A DNA stretch of 28,388 nucleotides from an uncultured Ruaniaceae bacterium (GCA_938004115.1 CALKWS010000404.1:1-28388); one strand, 5' to 3'; numbered from the stretch's first letter, positions 7,475 through 16,010 are shown. Numbers and translations: made by a program. The notes: generated by a model from the sequence alone, not told the origin.

Positions 7475-7957
7475 TTACAGACGTTGGCGCACCTCGCGCA
7501 TCGCCGCTTTCCGCACGTCCGGCTCCAGACGCTGCAGGAAGACCATGCCCTGTAGGTGGTCCATCTCGTGTTGCAGTGCCCGGGCCATCAGGCCCTCCCC
7601 CTCCAAGATGACCTCGTCCCCGTCCAGGTCGATACCCCGAACCTTCGCATAGGCGGCCCGGGTGGTGGGGAAGTACAGCCCCGGCACGGACAGGCATCCC
7701 TCATCGCCGTGCTGGGTCTGGCTGGAGAGTTCCACCATCTCCGGGTTGAGGATGTAGCCCACCTGACCGTCCACGTGCCAGGAGAACGCCCGCAGGCCTA
7801 CGCCGATCTGGTTGGCGGCCACACCGGCCCGGTCGTCGGCGTCGACGGTGTCGAGCAGATCCTGCACCAGCCCCGCGACGCGGTCATCGATCGCCGTGAT
7901 GGGCTCGCACGGGGTACGCAGCACCGGATCGGGATAGGTACGGATCTCACGTCTCAT
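7475..7957 (-). CDS. def: Peptide deformylase
   Basis: 160 residues. It removes the N-formyl group from nascent proteins. The metal site is complete: Cys88 in EGCLSVPG, and His130, Glu131 and His134 in QHEMDHLQG. Motif 1 reads AGVAANQIGVG with Gln50; its first conserved Gly is replaced by Arg43 and the usual Pro or Thr before the Gln is Asn49. The protein is short for the family, stopping soon after the HEMDH helix. No clear ribosome binding site precedes the ATG at 7957. It lies downstream of, and on the same strand as, the membrane protein at 8015-9400, with 57 bp between. Confidence 0.95.
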   Translation of the reverse strand: MRREIRTYPDPVLRTPCEPITAIDDRVAGLVQDLLDTVDADDRAGVAANQIGVGLRAFSWHVDGQVGYILNPEMVELSSQTQHGDEGCLSVPGLYFPTTRAAYAKVRGIDLDGDEVILEGEGLMARALQHEMDHLQGMVFLQRLEPDVRKAAMREVRQRL

Positions 7958-8014
7958 CGGATGCGTCCGTTCTACGTCCTGCCGTGGTCAAGCCGGAGGG
8001 GTCCGGGACCGGGC

Positions 8015-9400
8015 TCAGTACTCCCAGAGGTAGGTCTGCCCCTCACCGGTGAAGTCCAGCCAGTCCTCCCAGACGACGTAACTGGCGTCCTCCGGGACGT
8101 CGAAGATGATCGTGCCGGTGTGGGTCTCGTCCGCGGCCAGCTCCGTGGGCAGCGCGTCCGGGTTCTCGCACAACAGGCCGGTGAAGGGATTGACCTCATC
8201 GATGATGCTCTGTCCGTCGGCGTCGGCCACGGACAGGTTCAGCACATTGAAGTCGTACGCGCTGTCGCCGGTGGTGACCTCCACCGCGATGGCGATGTAC
8301 CCGTCAAGTTCGGGCTCGCTGCAGAACAACGAGTCCGAGTCCTCCCACGGCTCCACCCCGGTCACCGCCAAGGTGACCTCCGGATCCGATTCGGTGCCCT
8401 CGATCACGGCTTCCTCACCGAGGCTGAGGATGATGGCCTCCTCGCTGCCGCCCGTGGACCCGCCGGTGTCATCGGTGGGTTCGGTGGTCGGCTCCTCCGT
8501 GGGCTCCTCGGTCGGTTCCGGTGTCGGTTCCTCCGTGGGCTCCTCGGTGGGCTCCGAGGTCGGCGGCGCCGTCGGTGCCGGCACGGTGGGTACCGGGTCC
8601 GGGTCGTCACTCCCGCCGAACAGGGCGATGCCGCCCCAGACCAGTAGGCCGATCACCAGGGCGATAGCCGCGACGATCGCCACGATCAGGCCGGTGTTCT
8701 TCTTCCCGCTGCTGTCCGGGCCGCCCTGGGCCGGGTAGCCCCCGGGTGCACCGGGGTAGCCGCCCTGGGTCTGGGGGTAGCCAGCCTGCTGGGGGTAGCC
8801 ACCTTGCCCTGGGGCGTAGCCGCCCTGCTGCTGGAGGTAACCGCCCTGCTGCTGGGGGTAGCCGCCTTGGTCATGTGCCTGTGCGGGGTGGGACCCCGGT
8901 GGGACCGCACCCTGGGCCGGGTAACCTCCCGCTGCCCCCTGCTGCTGGGCACCGGAACGCAGTTCACCGGTGTCGTACGGAGAGTCCGCCGGGTTCTCCA
9001 GCGGCCCGCTGGCACCGTACTGGTAGCCGGCGCCCGCACCGGACGGCTGGGCCGCACCGCCCTGCGGAGCGGATGTCGCGCCGAAACTCTGGGTGGGTGT
9101 GCCCAGGACCTGGGTCGCGTCCTCACCGCCATGGCCCCCGCCGCTCTGGCCCCCGCCGCTCTGGGCCGCGCCCGCAGCGTCCGCCGAGGTGTCACCCGCG
9201 GCGGGACTCGGGCCCACAGTCCCGGCGCCGGTCTCACCGGAGCCGGCCGCGGCCCCGGACTGGCCTGCGCCGTCGTCGACCCAGAACTGCCATCCCTCCG
9301 GCGCAGGCGGCCAGGAGGGGTCGGGCTGCCAACCCGGCGGCGGCGTCCATCCCTCGGGGGGAGGTGGCCAACCCGGCGGGGAGTTGTAGCGGTAGCCCAT
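8015..9400 (-). CDS. Single-pass membrane protein with Pro/Gly-rich repeats and a DUF4352-like external domain
   Basis: 461 residues; ATG 9400 is preceded by GAAGGAG with 7-nt spacing. Layout: a Pro/Trp-rich N-terminus (1-41, with PPGWQPDPSWPPAPEGW, like the short motif common at the front of actinobacterial membrane proteins); a low-complexity Gly/Gln/Ala region; GGYPQQ-type repeats (about 159-226); a Lys-Lys stop and one membrane helix (about 237-261); a Glu-Pro-Thr linker (about 283-310); then a beta-rich domain (about 320-461) with Cys in SLFCSEPE and in LLCENPD. The C-terminal part resembles DUF4352-type immunoglobulin-like domains. The orientation is probably N-in, C-out. Function unknown. 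Confidence 0.8.
   Translation of the reverse strand: MGYRYNSPPGWPPPPEGWTPPPGWQPDPSWPPAPEGWQFWVDDGAGQSGAAAGSGETGAGTVGPSPAAGDTSADAAGAAQSGGGQSGGGHGGEDATQVLGTPTQSFGATSAPQGGAAQPSGAGAGYQYGASGPLENPADSPYDTGELRSGAQQQGAAGGYPAQGAVPPGSHPAQAHDQGGYPQQQGGYLQQQGGYAPGQGGYPQQAGYPQTQGGYPGAPGGYPAQGGPDSSGKKNTGLIVAIVAAIALVIGLLVWGGIALFGGSDDPDPVPTVPAPTAPPTSEPTEEPTEEPTPEPTEEPTEEPTTEPTDDTGGSTGGSEEAIILSLGEEAVIEGTESDPEVTLAVTGVEPWEDSDSLFCSEPELDGYIAIAVEVTTGDSAYDFNVLNLSVADADGQSIIDEVNPFTGLLCENPDALPTELAADETHTGTIIFDVPEDASYVVWEDWLDFTGEGQTYLWEY
8480..8568 (-). repeat. In-frame short repeats coding for a Glu-Pro-Thr linker
   Basis: Repeated codons for EPTEEPT-like units occur within the external stalk of the membrane protein. 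Such repeats are typical of a cell-wall-spanning linker and are prone to length change. Confidence 0.6.
8720..8925 (-). repeat. In-frame repeats coding for GGYPQQ-like units
   Basis: About ten degenerate units of 15-24 nt encode GGYPQQQ, GGYAPGQ, GYPQTQ and similar sequences on the cytoplasmic side of the membrane helix. They are a coding low-complexity region, not a CRISPR array: the units are contiguous and in frame. Confidence 0.65.
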
Positions 9401-9568
9401 CGCGCGCTCCTTCGTGACTCAGGCGCCGGAACAGGCCGCGCCAACCTGGTGAATCGTGTCCGCGCACGCCGACCTGCTCGGGCGGGCGAACTTCTCGCGC
9501 TCGTGTCCCGCCTGGGTCATCCCAGGAGGCCCCCGTCCATCTTGCACATCAAGCGTGCGCCCTGATCG

Positions 9569-9641
<73 letters not shown>

Positions 9642-9805
9642 TCGCTTTAGCCCAGTCGACCTTAGCACCGATTCGACGTGAAACCATCCTCGATCAAGGT
9701 GGTGCGGCCCACATCCGCCGTCGGAGAACGGGGCTGCCCGTACCCGGGCCCGTGCCGTCTCACGCCGGCGCATGCAGGCTAGGCAGGTCGCCCACGTGGG
9801 GCCGC

Positions 9806-10303
9806 TCAGGCCGGCAGACCGACCTGGGCCCGCACCCGGCTCTCCAGCGCCCGTACCCGCTTGTCCAGCTCAGCGTCCTGACGGACCTCACCGCTGACGC
9901 TCACCTGGGAGAACAACTCGCCGCGCTCATCGCGACGGATGGTCCCGCGCAACGTGCCACCGCCAGGAAGCCGCTCCACCTCCGAGTGCACCAACGAACT
10001 CTCCACCATCTCCCGGAAGATCGCGGCCAGTTCCCGGTCATCGCGCTCCAGCGCCAACTCGGTGGGCTGCCGGCCATCGACCCACGTCACCTGGATCTGG
10101 TTGCCCTCGCTGGTCCACTCCCCCCGGTCCACCATGTGCCACGGGCGCTGCTCATCGGCCGATGGCGTGCCGGCGACGATGAATCGGGTGGTGGTCAGCA
10201 CCACCCAGCCACCGCCCCGCAACTGGCTGGTCGCAAGGACCTTGCCGGACACCTGGTCGGCCACGTCGGCGGGCAGGTCCTTCCCGCGTCGAGACATCCT
10301 CAT
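9806..10303 (-). CDS. Conserved small protein of unknown function
   Basis: 165 residues from ATG 10303. It begins MRMSRRGKDLPADVADQV, continues with a beta-rich part (VLATSQLRGGGWVVLTTTRF, IQVTWVDG) resembling a PH-like fold by its strand pattern, and ends in a charged helix (DAELDKRVRALESRVRAQV), probably a short coiled coil. No catalytic motif, signal peptide or membrane segment is visible. TACGGT (10310-10315, minus) lies 6 nt before ATG 10303, indicating a leaderless start; an ATG two codons downstream (10297) and a longer open frame to 10327 are alternatives. Similar proteins occur in actinobacteria, but I cannot give a function. Confidence 0.75.
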   Translation of the reverse strand: MRMSRRGKDLPADVADQVSGKVLATSQLRGGGWVVLTTTRFIVAGTPSADEQRPWHMVDRGEWTSEGNQIQVTWVDGRQPTELALERDDRELAAIFREMVESSLVHSEVERLPGGGTLRGTIRRDERGELFSQVSVSGEVRQDAELDKRVRALESRVRAQVGLPA

Positions 10304-10309
10304 GCTCCG

Positions 10310-10315
10310 ACCGTA
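10310..10315 (-). promoter_or_regulatory. -10 element of the small unknown gene, leaderless type
   Basis: TACGGT fits TAnnnT and is 6 nt upstream of ATG 10303. No Shine-Dalgarno sequence with usable spacing is present. The -35 region is weak. Confidence 0.5.
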
Positions 10316-10383
10316 CCGCGCGGGCATCTGCAGTGCCGCAGTGGCCTATCGGCGCTCGGGGCGCAGGTAGGCTTAGGTTCCGC

Positions 10384-10460
10384 GCCCCAGTAGCTCAGCC
10401 GGTTAGAGCAGCGGACTCATAATCCGTCGGTCGCGGGTTCAAGCCCCGCCTGGGGCACCA
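10384..10460 (+). tRNA. tRNA with CAT anticodon (elongator Met, or Ile2)
   Basis: The acceptor arms GCCCCAG (10384-10390) and CTGGGGC (10450-10456) pair fully; the discriminator is A (10457) and CCA is encoded (10458-10460). The anticodon loop is CTCATAA with CAT at 10418-10420, and the T arm has GGTTCAAGCC. CAT could be elongator Met or the Ile2 tRNA whose C34 is modified by TilS. The C4-G69 and C5-G68 pairs are those associated with Ile2 in E. coli, but this is not decisive in actinobacteria. It is not initiator-like, because position 1 pairs normally. Confidence 0.93.
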
Positions 10461-10525
10461 CCGTCTATCGGCAGCCTCCTGCGGGATCACAAAGAGCCTG
10501 CTCAACGGCGCTCCGGGGCCGGGTT

Positions 10526-12571
10526 TCAGGCCTTCAGGACCGGTTCATGCTCCGCCAGCGCCTCGGCCAGACCTGCCACCCCGTCCGCGCCGGCGGGCAC
10601 CGTGGCGGACGACCCGGCCAGGTCCTGTCCCAACGGTTCGGCCCGCCCGCCCAGGTGCTCGGCGAGGAACCCCTCGGCGATGGCGTTGAAGGCCTTGGCG
10701 TTCTCCGGTCGGGCGAACCCGTGCCCCTCATCGGGGAACAGGACGTAGGTGACCGGGATGCCCTTGGCGGTCATCGCCTCCACGATCTGGTCGCTCTCCG
10801 CCTGCTTCACCCGCGGGTCGTTGGCGCCCTGGCCGATCAGCAGCGGGCGCACGATGTTCTCGGCGTGGGTGAGCGGAGACCGCTCGGTCAGCAACTCCTT
10901 GCCCTCCTCGGTGCGCGGGTCGCCCACCCGGCGGGCGAGTTGCTCGAAGAACGCCGCCCAGTACGGCGGCACCGTCTCCAGCAGCGTGTTGAGGTTGGAC
11001 GGGCCCACGATGTCCACCCCGCAGGCGAACACCTCCGGGGTCATCGTCAACCCGGCCAGCGTCGCGTACCCTCCGTAGGAGCCGCCCATGATGCCCACGG
11101 TGTGCTCCTGGGTGATGCCCTGATCCACTGCCCAGCCGACGGCGTCCAGTAGATCCTCATGCATCGCCGCGCCCCACTGCCGGTCGGCGATGTTGATGAA
11201 CTCCTTGCCGAAGCCGGTGGAGCCGCGGTAGTTGACCTGCAGCACCGCATACCCGCGGTTGGCCAGCCACTGCGCCCAGGAGTCATACCCATAGGCGTCC
11301 CGGGCCCACGGGCCGCCGTGCACGAACAGCACCAGGGGGACCGGCCCGCCCGCCGGACGGAACCGGCCCGCCGGGGTTGCGCCGTCGTCCGCCCCGGTAC
11401 CCGCCGAATCTACGGCCTCGCCGGCGTCCTGCACCGGCCGGTGCGCGGGCAGGGTGAGGTAGGAGACCAGCGTCTGCCCGTCCCGGGCGGGGATCGGCAC
11501 CGGGTGCATCGGCACCAGCGGCGCGCCGTCCAGGGCGGGCCGTCCGGAGAACAACCGGGTCAACTGCCGTCCGGGGCGGTCGTAGCGGTAATACGTCAGC
11601 GGTTCGGTGGCCGAGGAGTACGCGGCGATCCACACGTCGTCAGCCAGGGTCCGGGCGGTGATGGACACCTCCCCCGGGCCGATCCCGGCCAGCACGTCCA
11701 GGTCCGCGGCGACGTCCTCGTCGATGACGGTCCACTCCTCCCGCAGGTAGTTCACCGCGACCGCCTGGATCCGCCCGGTGCGCGGATGGGCCAGCGCCCC
11801 GGCCACGTCGGTGCGCTCATCGGCGTGGACCAGTTCCCGCTGCCCGGAATCCACGTCCAGGGCGTACAGCGCCGAGGTGTTGCGCTGCCGGGAGTCCACC
11901 AGGTAGAGGGTGCGCCCGTCGGCGGTCAGCCCGGCCGGGTAGGTACTCAGGGCGTCCTCGAACGGCACGTCCTCGGCCACGCGCCACTCCTCGCCGTCGC
12001 GGGCGAGGATGTCCATGCCGCCATCGGGGCGGGTACGGGTGGCGTAGCGCACCACGTAATCATGATCCGGCAGGTAACTGGCGATGCCCTCCAGGTTCTC
12101 CTCCAGCAGCACCCGTTCCCCGGTGGCCAGATCCACCCGGTACAGGTCGTGCCATTGGGCGTCGCGGTCGTTCAGGCCCACCAGGATGGCCTCGGGCACC
12201 CGGTCGCTGATGCCGACGACCTCCGCGGTGGTGTCCGCGTACGGGGTCAGGTCCCGGGCGTCCCCGGTGCGCACGTCCACCCGGTGCAGGTGGAAGTCCT
12301 CATCACCGCCCACGTCCTGCAGGAATACCAGGGTGTGGGCCTGGAAACTCCAGAAGTACATCCGGATCCCGCGGTTCTGATCCCGGGTGACTGCGGTCGC
12401 GGCCTGCGGGTCATCGGCCGGGGCCACCCAGATGTTCAGCACCCCCTCCAGCGGGGCTAGCCAGGACAGGTACTGCCCATCGGGACTGATCTGCACGCCG
12501 GCGCGTTCGGGGTTGCCGAACAGGGCGTCGCGCGGGATGAGGGGAACACTGTCCAGGCCGGAGTTGGTCAT
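10526..12571 (-). CDS. S9-family serine peptidase (acylaminoacyl-peptidase / prolyl oligopeptidase type)
   Basis: 681 residues. The N-terminal part (about 20-360) has repeated beta-propeller-like strands such as VQISPDGQYLSWLAP and VDVRTGDARDLTPY. The C-terminal alpha/beta hydrolase carries Ser498 in GGSYGG, Asp585 in GANDPRV and His617 in DEGHGFARPEN, with the oxyanion region VLFVHGGPW. These proteins cleave short peptides in the cytoplasm; no signal peptide is present. Residues 381-410 are a low-complexity Ala/Gly/Asp insert between the domains. The ATG at 12571 has no Shine-Dalgarno sequence; CACAAT 6 nt upstream may be a leaderless -10. The family is certain, the substrate unknown. Confidence 0.94.
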   Translation of the reverse strand: MTNSGLDSVPLIPRDALFGNPERAGVQISPDGQYLSWLAPLEGVLNIWVAPADDPQAATAVTRDQNRGIRMYFWSFQAHTLVFLQDVGGDEDFHLHRVDVRTGDARDLTPYADTTAEVVGISDRVPEAILVGLNDRDAQWHDLYRVDLATGERVLLEENLEGIASYLPDHDYVVRYATRTRPDGGMDILARDGEEWRVAEDVPFEDALSTYPAGLTADGRTLYLVDSRQRNTSALYALDVDSGQRELVHADERTDVAGALAHPRTGRIQAVAVNYLREEWTVIDEDVAADLDVLAGIGPGEVSITARTLADDVWIAAYSSATEPLTYYRYDRPGRQLTRLFSGRPALDGAPLVPMHPVPIPARDGQTLVSYLTLPAHRPVQDAGEAVDSAGTGADDGATPAGRFRPAGGPVPLVLFVHGGPWARDAYGYDSWAQWLANRGYAVLQVNYRGSTGFGKEFINIADRQWGAAMHEDLLDAVGWAVDQGITQEHTVGIMGGSYGGYATLAGLTMTPEVFACGVDIVGPSNLNTLLETVPPYWAAFFEQLARRVGDPRTEEGKELLTERSPLTHAENIVRPLLIGQGANDPRVKQAESDQIVEAMTAKGIPVTYVLFPDEGHGFARPENAKAFNAIAEGFLAEHLGGRAEPLGQDLAGSSATVPAGADGVAGLAEALAEHEPVLKA

Positions 12572-12658
12572 CGGGCCATTGTGCCAGCGGACGACGACGC
12601 AACTTGCCCCGAGCGTCCGGTCGCGCCCAGCGTAGGTGCCGGCGGGGCGTGTGTCAGG

Positions 12659-12690
12659 CCTGGACCGCGCACGGGAGCCGGGTCCCCAGG
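12659..12690 (-). terminator. Possible weak hairpin downstream of dnaG
   Basis: CCTGG (12659-12663) with CCAGG (12686-12690), plus an inner ACC/GGT pairing across a 2-nt bulge, lies 17 nt after the dnaG stop on the minus strand. The stem is only about 8 bp with no T-tract, so this is tentative. The rest of 12572-12706 holds only the S9 peptidase upstream region. Confidence 0.25.
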
Positions 12691-12706
12691 TGCGGCGAAC
12701 CGGGCC

Positions 12707-14698
12707 TCAGTCCTGGACGTCCAGAGTGCGGCGGGCGTTCTCCAGTTCCACCAGGTGGGCGAACTGGGCGGCGTAGGAGGGGTCCTGGGGGTCGGTGCGT
12801 TGCAGGGCCCCGCGAGCGTCGGCGATGCGGCGGGTGATGCCCATCCGCAGCAGGGCTACCACCACTCCGCGGGCGTACGCGCCCAGCGCCTCGGGGCGGT
12901 CCTCCGGTAGCGGGGAGACCGCCAGTTCGGTGACCAGGGCGTCGACGGGTTCGCCGCTGGCCTGCCGCACCTGCTCCGCCCAGGCCGCCGCCGCGCGCGC
13001 CCCGTCCTGGTCCGGGTACTGAGCCGCGATCGCGGTGAACCCGGCCAGACCACCGGTGGCTCGGATCGCGTCGTGCACCGCGCGGTGGGCCGGGACCACG
13101 AACGTGTCCGCCGGTAGGTCGTCGAAGCCCAGGTCGGTGAGGTGCTGGGGCAGTTGCAGCACCGCCTCCAGCACCTGCCGTTCCAGGCGGGCCACCGGGT
13201 CGGCGCTCGGGGAGGACCGGGTACCGGTGCGTTGGGCGGCCTCCGGGTCCAGGCCGGGGCGTTGCTGGCGTGCGGGACCGTCCTGCCCCGCCCGGCCGGG
13301 ACGCCCCGGGCGGCCCGGTTTCTCGTTCTCCGGCTCCCGGTCGGCCTGGGCCACCGCCCGGCGCACGTGGTGCTCGTCCATGCCCAGCCATCCGGCCAGC
13401 GAGCGGGCGTACTCCGAACGCAACGCCCGGTCGCGGATCCGGGCGACCACGGGCGCCCCGGCCCGTAGCGCGTGCACCCGGCCCTCGGCGGTGCCCAGAT
13501 CCAGCTGCCGCAGCACCGACCTGATCGCGAACTCGAACAGCGGCTCGCGCCCGGCCACCAGGTCGCGCACCGCGCCGTCGCCGCGTTCCAGCCGCAGGTC
13601 GCAGGGGTCCATGCCCTCCGGGCTGATCGCCACGAACGTCTGGGAGGCGAACCGCTGGTCCTCCCCGAACGCGCGGAGTGCCGCCTTCTGCCCGGCCTCA
13701 TCGCCGTCGAAAGTGAAGATCACCTCTCCCCCGCGGGCGCCGCCGGCCAGCATCAGGCCGGCGGTGGCATCGGCGGTGTCCCCCAGCACCCGGCGCACCA
13801 CACGGATGTGCTCCACCCCGAACGCGGTGCCGCAGGTGGCCACCGCCGTGGTGATCCCGGCCAGGTGCATGGCCATCACGTCGGTGTACCCCTCCACCAC
13901 CACCACCTGGCGGTTGCGGGCGATGTCCTTCTTGGCCAGGTCGATGCCGTAGAGCACCTGGTTCTTCTTGTACAGGGCGGTCTCGGGGGTGTTCAGGTAC
14001 TTCGGACCGGGGTCGTCCTCGTAGAGTTTGCGCGCCCCGAACCCCACGGTGACCCCGGTGGTGTCCCGGATCGGCCAGATCAGCCGCCCGCGGAACCGGT
14101 CGTAACTTCCCCGGTTGCCCGCCGAGACCACACCGGAGGCGGTCAACTCGGCCTCGACGAACCCCTTGCCGCGCAGGTGGCGGATGAGGTTGTCCCACCC
14201 CTTGGGCGCATACCCCACGCCGAAATGGCTGGCGGCCGCCTGGTCGAACCCACGCTCGGCGAGGAACCGCCGGGCGGTGGCCGCCTCGGCAGAGCCCAAC
14301 TGCTCGGCGTAGAACTCCGCCGTCAGGCGGTTGATCTCCAGCAGCCGTTGCCGCCGGCCGGGTTCCTCCCGCGGGCGGCGCGGCCCGCCGTCGTCCTCAT
14401 ACCGCAGTTGCACGCCGGTGATCGCCGCCAGGTGCTCCACCGCCTCGGCGAAGGCGAGGTGGTCGATCCGCTGGACGAAGGAGATGACGTCCCCGCCCTC
14501 ATCGCACCCGAAGCAGTGCCACAGCCCCAATTGCGGGCGGACGTGGAAGGAGGGGGTGCGCTCGTCGTGGAACGGGCACAGGCCCTTCATCGAACCCACG
14601 CCGGCGGACTTCAGGGTGACGTGGGCCCCGACGATCTCCTCGATGCGGGCCCGCTCTCGTACCGCGTCGATGTCCTCGCGTCGGATCAGGCCTGCCAT
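12707..14698 (-). CDS. dnaG: DNA primase
   Basis: 663 residues. DnaG makes RNA primers at the replication fork. The N-terminal CHC2 zinc finger has Cys41, His44, Cys62 and Cys65 (CPFHDE, HCFGCDEGGD). The catalytic core follows, with the TOPRIM Glu269 in VVVEGYTDVM and Asp331/Asp333 in FTFDGDEAGQ. A glycine-rich insertion (about 310-325) sits before the DGD motif. The C-terminal 150 residues are the helicase-binding domain, preceded by a Pro/Arg-rich linker (about 445-490). It lies 30 nt downstream of dgt; TAGACT, 7 nt before the ATG, suggests an internal leaderless promoter as well. Confidence 0.97.
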   Translation of the reverse strand: MAGLIRREDIDAVRERARIEEIVGAHVTLKSAGVGSMKGLCPFHDERTPSFHVRPQLGLWHCFGCDEGGDVISFVQRIDHLAFAEAVEHLAAITGVQLRYEDDGGPRRPREEPGRRQRLLEINRLTAEFYAEQLGSAEAATARRFLAERGFDQAAASHFGVGYAPKGWDNLIRHLRGKGFVEAELTASGVVSAGNRGSYDRFRGRLIWPIRDTTGVTVGFGARKLYEDDPGPKYLNTPETALYKKNQVLYGIDLAKKDIARNRQVVVVEGYTDVMAMHLAGITTAVATCGTAFGVEHIRVVRRVLGDTADATAGLMLAGGARGGEVIFTFDGDEAGQKAALRAFGEDQRFASQTFVAISPEGMDPCDLRLERGDGAVRDLVAGREPLFEFAIRSVLRQLDLGTAEGRVHALRAGAPVVARIRDRALRSEYARSLAGWLGMDEHHVRRAVAQADREPENEKPGRPGRPGRAGQDGPARQQRPGLDPEAAQRTGTRSSPSADPVARLERQVLEAVLQLPQHLTDLGFDDLPADTFVVPAHRAVHDAIRATGGLAGFTAIAAQYPDQDGARAAAAWAEQVRQASGEPVDALVTELAVSPLPEDRPEALGAYARGVVVALLRMGITRRIADARGALQRTDPQDPSYAAQFAHLVELENARRTLDVQD

Positions 14699-14705
14699 GG
14701 CCCTG

Positions 14706-14711
14706 AGTCTA
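14706..14711 (-). promoter_or_regulatory. dnaG -10 element, leaderless type
   Basis: TAGACT on the minus strand fits TAnnnT and is 7 nt from the dnaG ATG (14698). It lies in the 30-nt dgt-dnaG gap, so dnaG could be transcribed alone as well as from dgt. Confidence 0.45.
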
Positions 14712-14728
14712 GGTGCTGGCCGGGCGGC

Positions 14729-16003
14729 TCAGCGCTCGTCCCCAGGCCCGCACAGCCGGGCGTGCCAGTCCAGGGCGGACAGATCGGTCAGGGAGGCGAC
14801 CTGGTCCACCACCGCCCGCAACCGGCCCGCATCGTCGTCGGCCTGCCGGTAGTCGGACAGGAACGGGGGCTCCAGGGTCAGCTCCGGGCGTTCGTGGAGC
14901 ACCTCCACCAGTTCGGTGACGATCCGTCGCTGCCGGCGGTACACCTCGGTGTCCTCCCGCGGGGCCATCACGAACATCGCCGCGATGCCCTTGAGGACCT
15001 TGATCTCGGCGCGCACCTGATCGGGCACGATCACGTTGGCGTCGTAACGCACCAGGTTGCCCTGCCCGTAGGCGGCGCGGGTGGACCGGGCCGCGGCGAC
15101 CGCGAACCGGCCGATGAGTTGGGAGGTCATGTCCTTCAGCGCGGCCAGTGCGCGGCGGGAGCCGTCGAAACTCTCCACCCAGTAGGGCATCGCCGACAGC
15201 GACTCGATTGCGGCGTACAGGTCGTCGGCGCTGATCGCCGTGCCGTACCAGTCGTGGATGTGCTCGATGAGCTGCTCGCGCACGCTCTCCTCGCGCAGTT
15301 GCGCCAGGTCGTGCCGGCCGTTCACCACCGCGTCCTCCACGTCGTGGACGGAGTAGGAGATGTCATCGGCCAGGTCCATCACCTGGGCCTCGATGCACAA
15401 CCGGCCGGGCGGGGAGTCCGCGCGCATCCAGTTGAACACCTCGGCGTCATCGGCGTACACACCGAACTTGCGGGTCGGGTCGCCGTTCTCATCCGGCGGG
15501 CCCTCCCCGGCGAACCACGGGTACTTCGTCGCGGCGTCCAGGCTGGCACGAGTGAGGTTCAGCCCGGCGGGGCGTCCGTGCCGGGTGAAGGTCTTGGGCT
15601 CCAGCCTGGTGAGCAGCCGCAGCGTCTGGGCGTTGCCCTCGAATCCGCCGATGGCGGCCGCGACCTCGTTCAGGGCGCGTTCCCCGTTGTGCCCGAACGG
15701 CGGGTGGCCCAGGTCATGGGACAGGCAGGCCGCGTCCACCACGTCCGGGTCGCAGCCCAGGTTGTAGGCCAGTTCCCGGCCCACCTGGGCCACCTCCAGG
15801 GTGTGCGTCAGGCGGGTGCGCACGAAGTCGTCGGTACCGGGCCCGAGCACCTGGGTCTTGGCGCCCAGACGTCGCAGCGCCGAGGAGTGCACGATGCGCG
15901 CCCGGTCGCGTTCGAAATCGGACCGGTGCGCCGACTTCGGCGCCTCGGTGGACCACCTGGCGTGGTCATGCAGCCGGTATCGGCCGATCGGCAGGTCGGA
16001 CAC
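14729..16003 (-). CDS. dgt: Deoxyguanosinetriphosphate triphosphohydrolase-like protein
   Basis: 424 residues from GTG 16003. The HD-domain metal ligands are present: His70 in RLTHTLEV, His99-Asp100 in CLSHDLGHPPFGHNGE, and the Asp cluster of VMDLADDISYSVHD (numbered from the longer GTG 16012; subtract 3 for the chosen start). These enzymes hydrolyse dNTPs to nucleoside and triphosphate. Start choice: TACAGT (16011-16016, minus) is 7 nt before GTG 16003, whereas GTG 16012 lies inside that hexamer. The dgt-dnaG order matches mycobacteria and other actinobacteria. It is convergent with nothing; the ehu operon upstream runs in the same direction and ends at a hairpin. Confidence 0.95.
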   Translation of the reverse strand: MSDLPIGRYRLHDHARWSTEAPKSAHRSDFERDRARIVHSSALRRLGAKTQVLGPGTDDFVRTRLTHTLEVAQVGRELAYNLGCDPDVVDAACLSHDLGHPPFGHNGERALNEVAAAIGGFEGNAQTLRLLTRLEPKTFTRHGRPAGLNLTRASLDAATKYPWFAGEGPPDENGDPTRKFGVYADDAEVFNWMRADSPPGRLCIEAQVMDLADDISYSVHDVEDAVVNGRHDLAQLREESVREQLIEHIHDWYGTAISADDLYAAIESLSAMPYWVESFDGSRRALAALKDMTSQLIGRFAVAAARSTRAAYGQGNLVRYDANVIVPDQVRAEIKVLKGIAAMFVMAPREDTEVYRRQRRIVTELVEVLHERPELTLEPPFLSDYRQADDDAGRLRAVVDQVASLTDLSALDWHARLCGPGDER

Positions 16004-16010
16004 GCACCTC

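Noticed and set aside
8720..8925. CRISPR-like regularly spaced repeats
   Set aside because: The units are contiguous, in frame and encode GGYPQQ motifs; there are no unique spacers.
10361..10380. Iron-box-like GTAGGCTTAGGTT upstream of the CAT tRNA
   Set aside because: Only one half resembles the consensus and no inverted partner exists; it is better read as a tRNA -10 region.
11159..12460. A 433-codon plus-strand frame opposite the S9 peptidase
   Set aside because: No ribosome site or recognisable domain; the opposing peptidase has its full triad.
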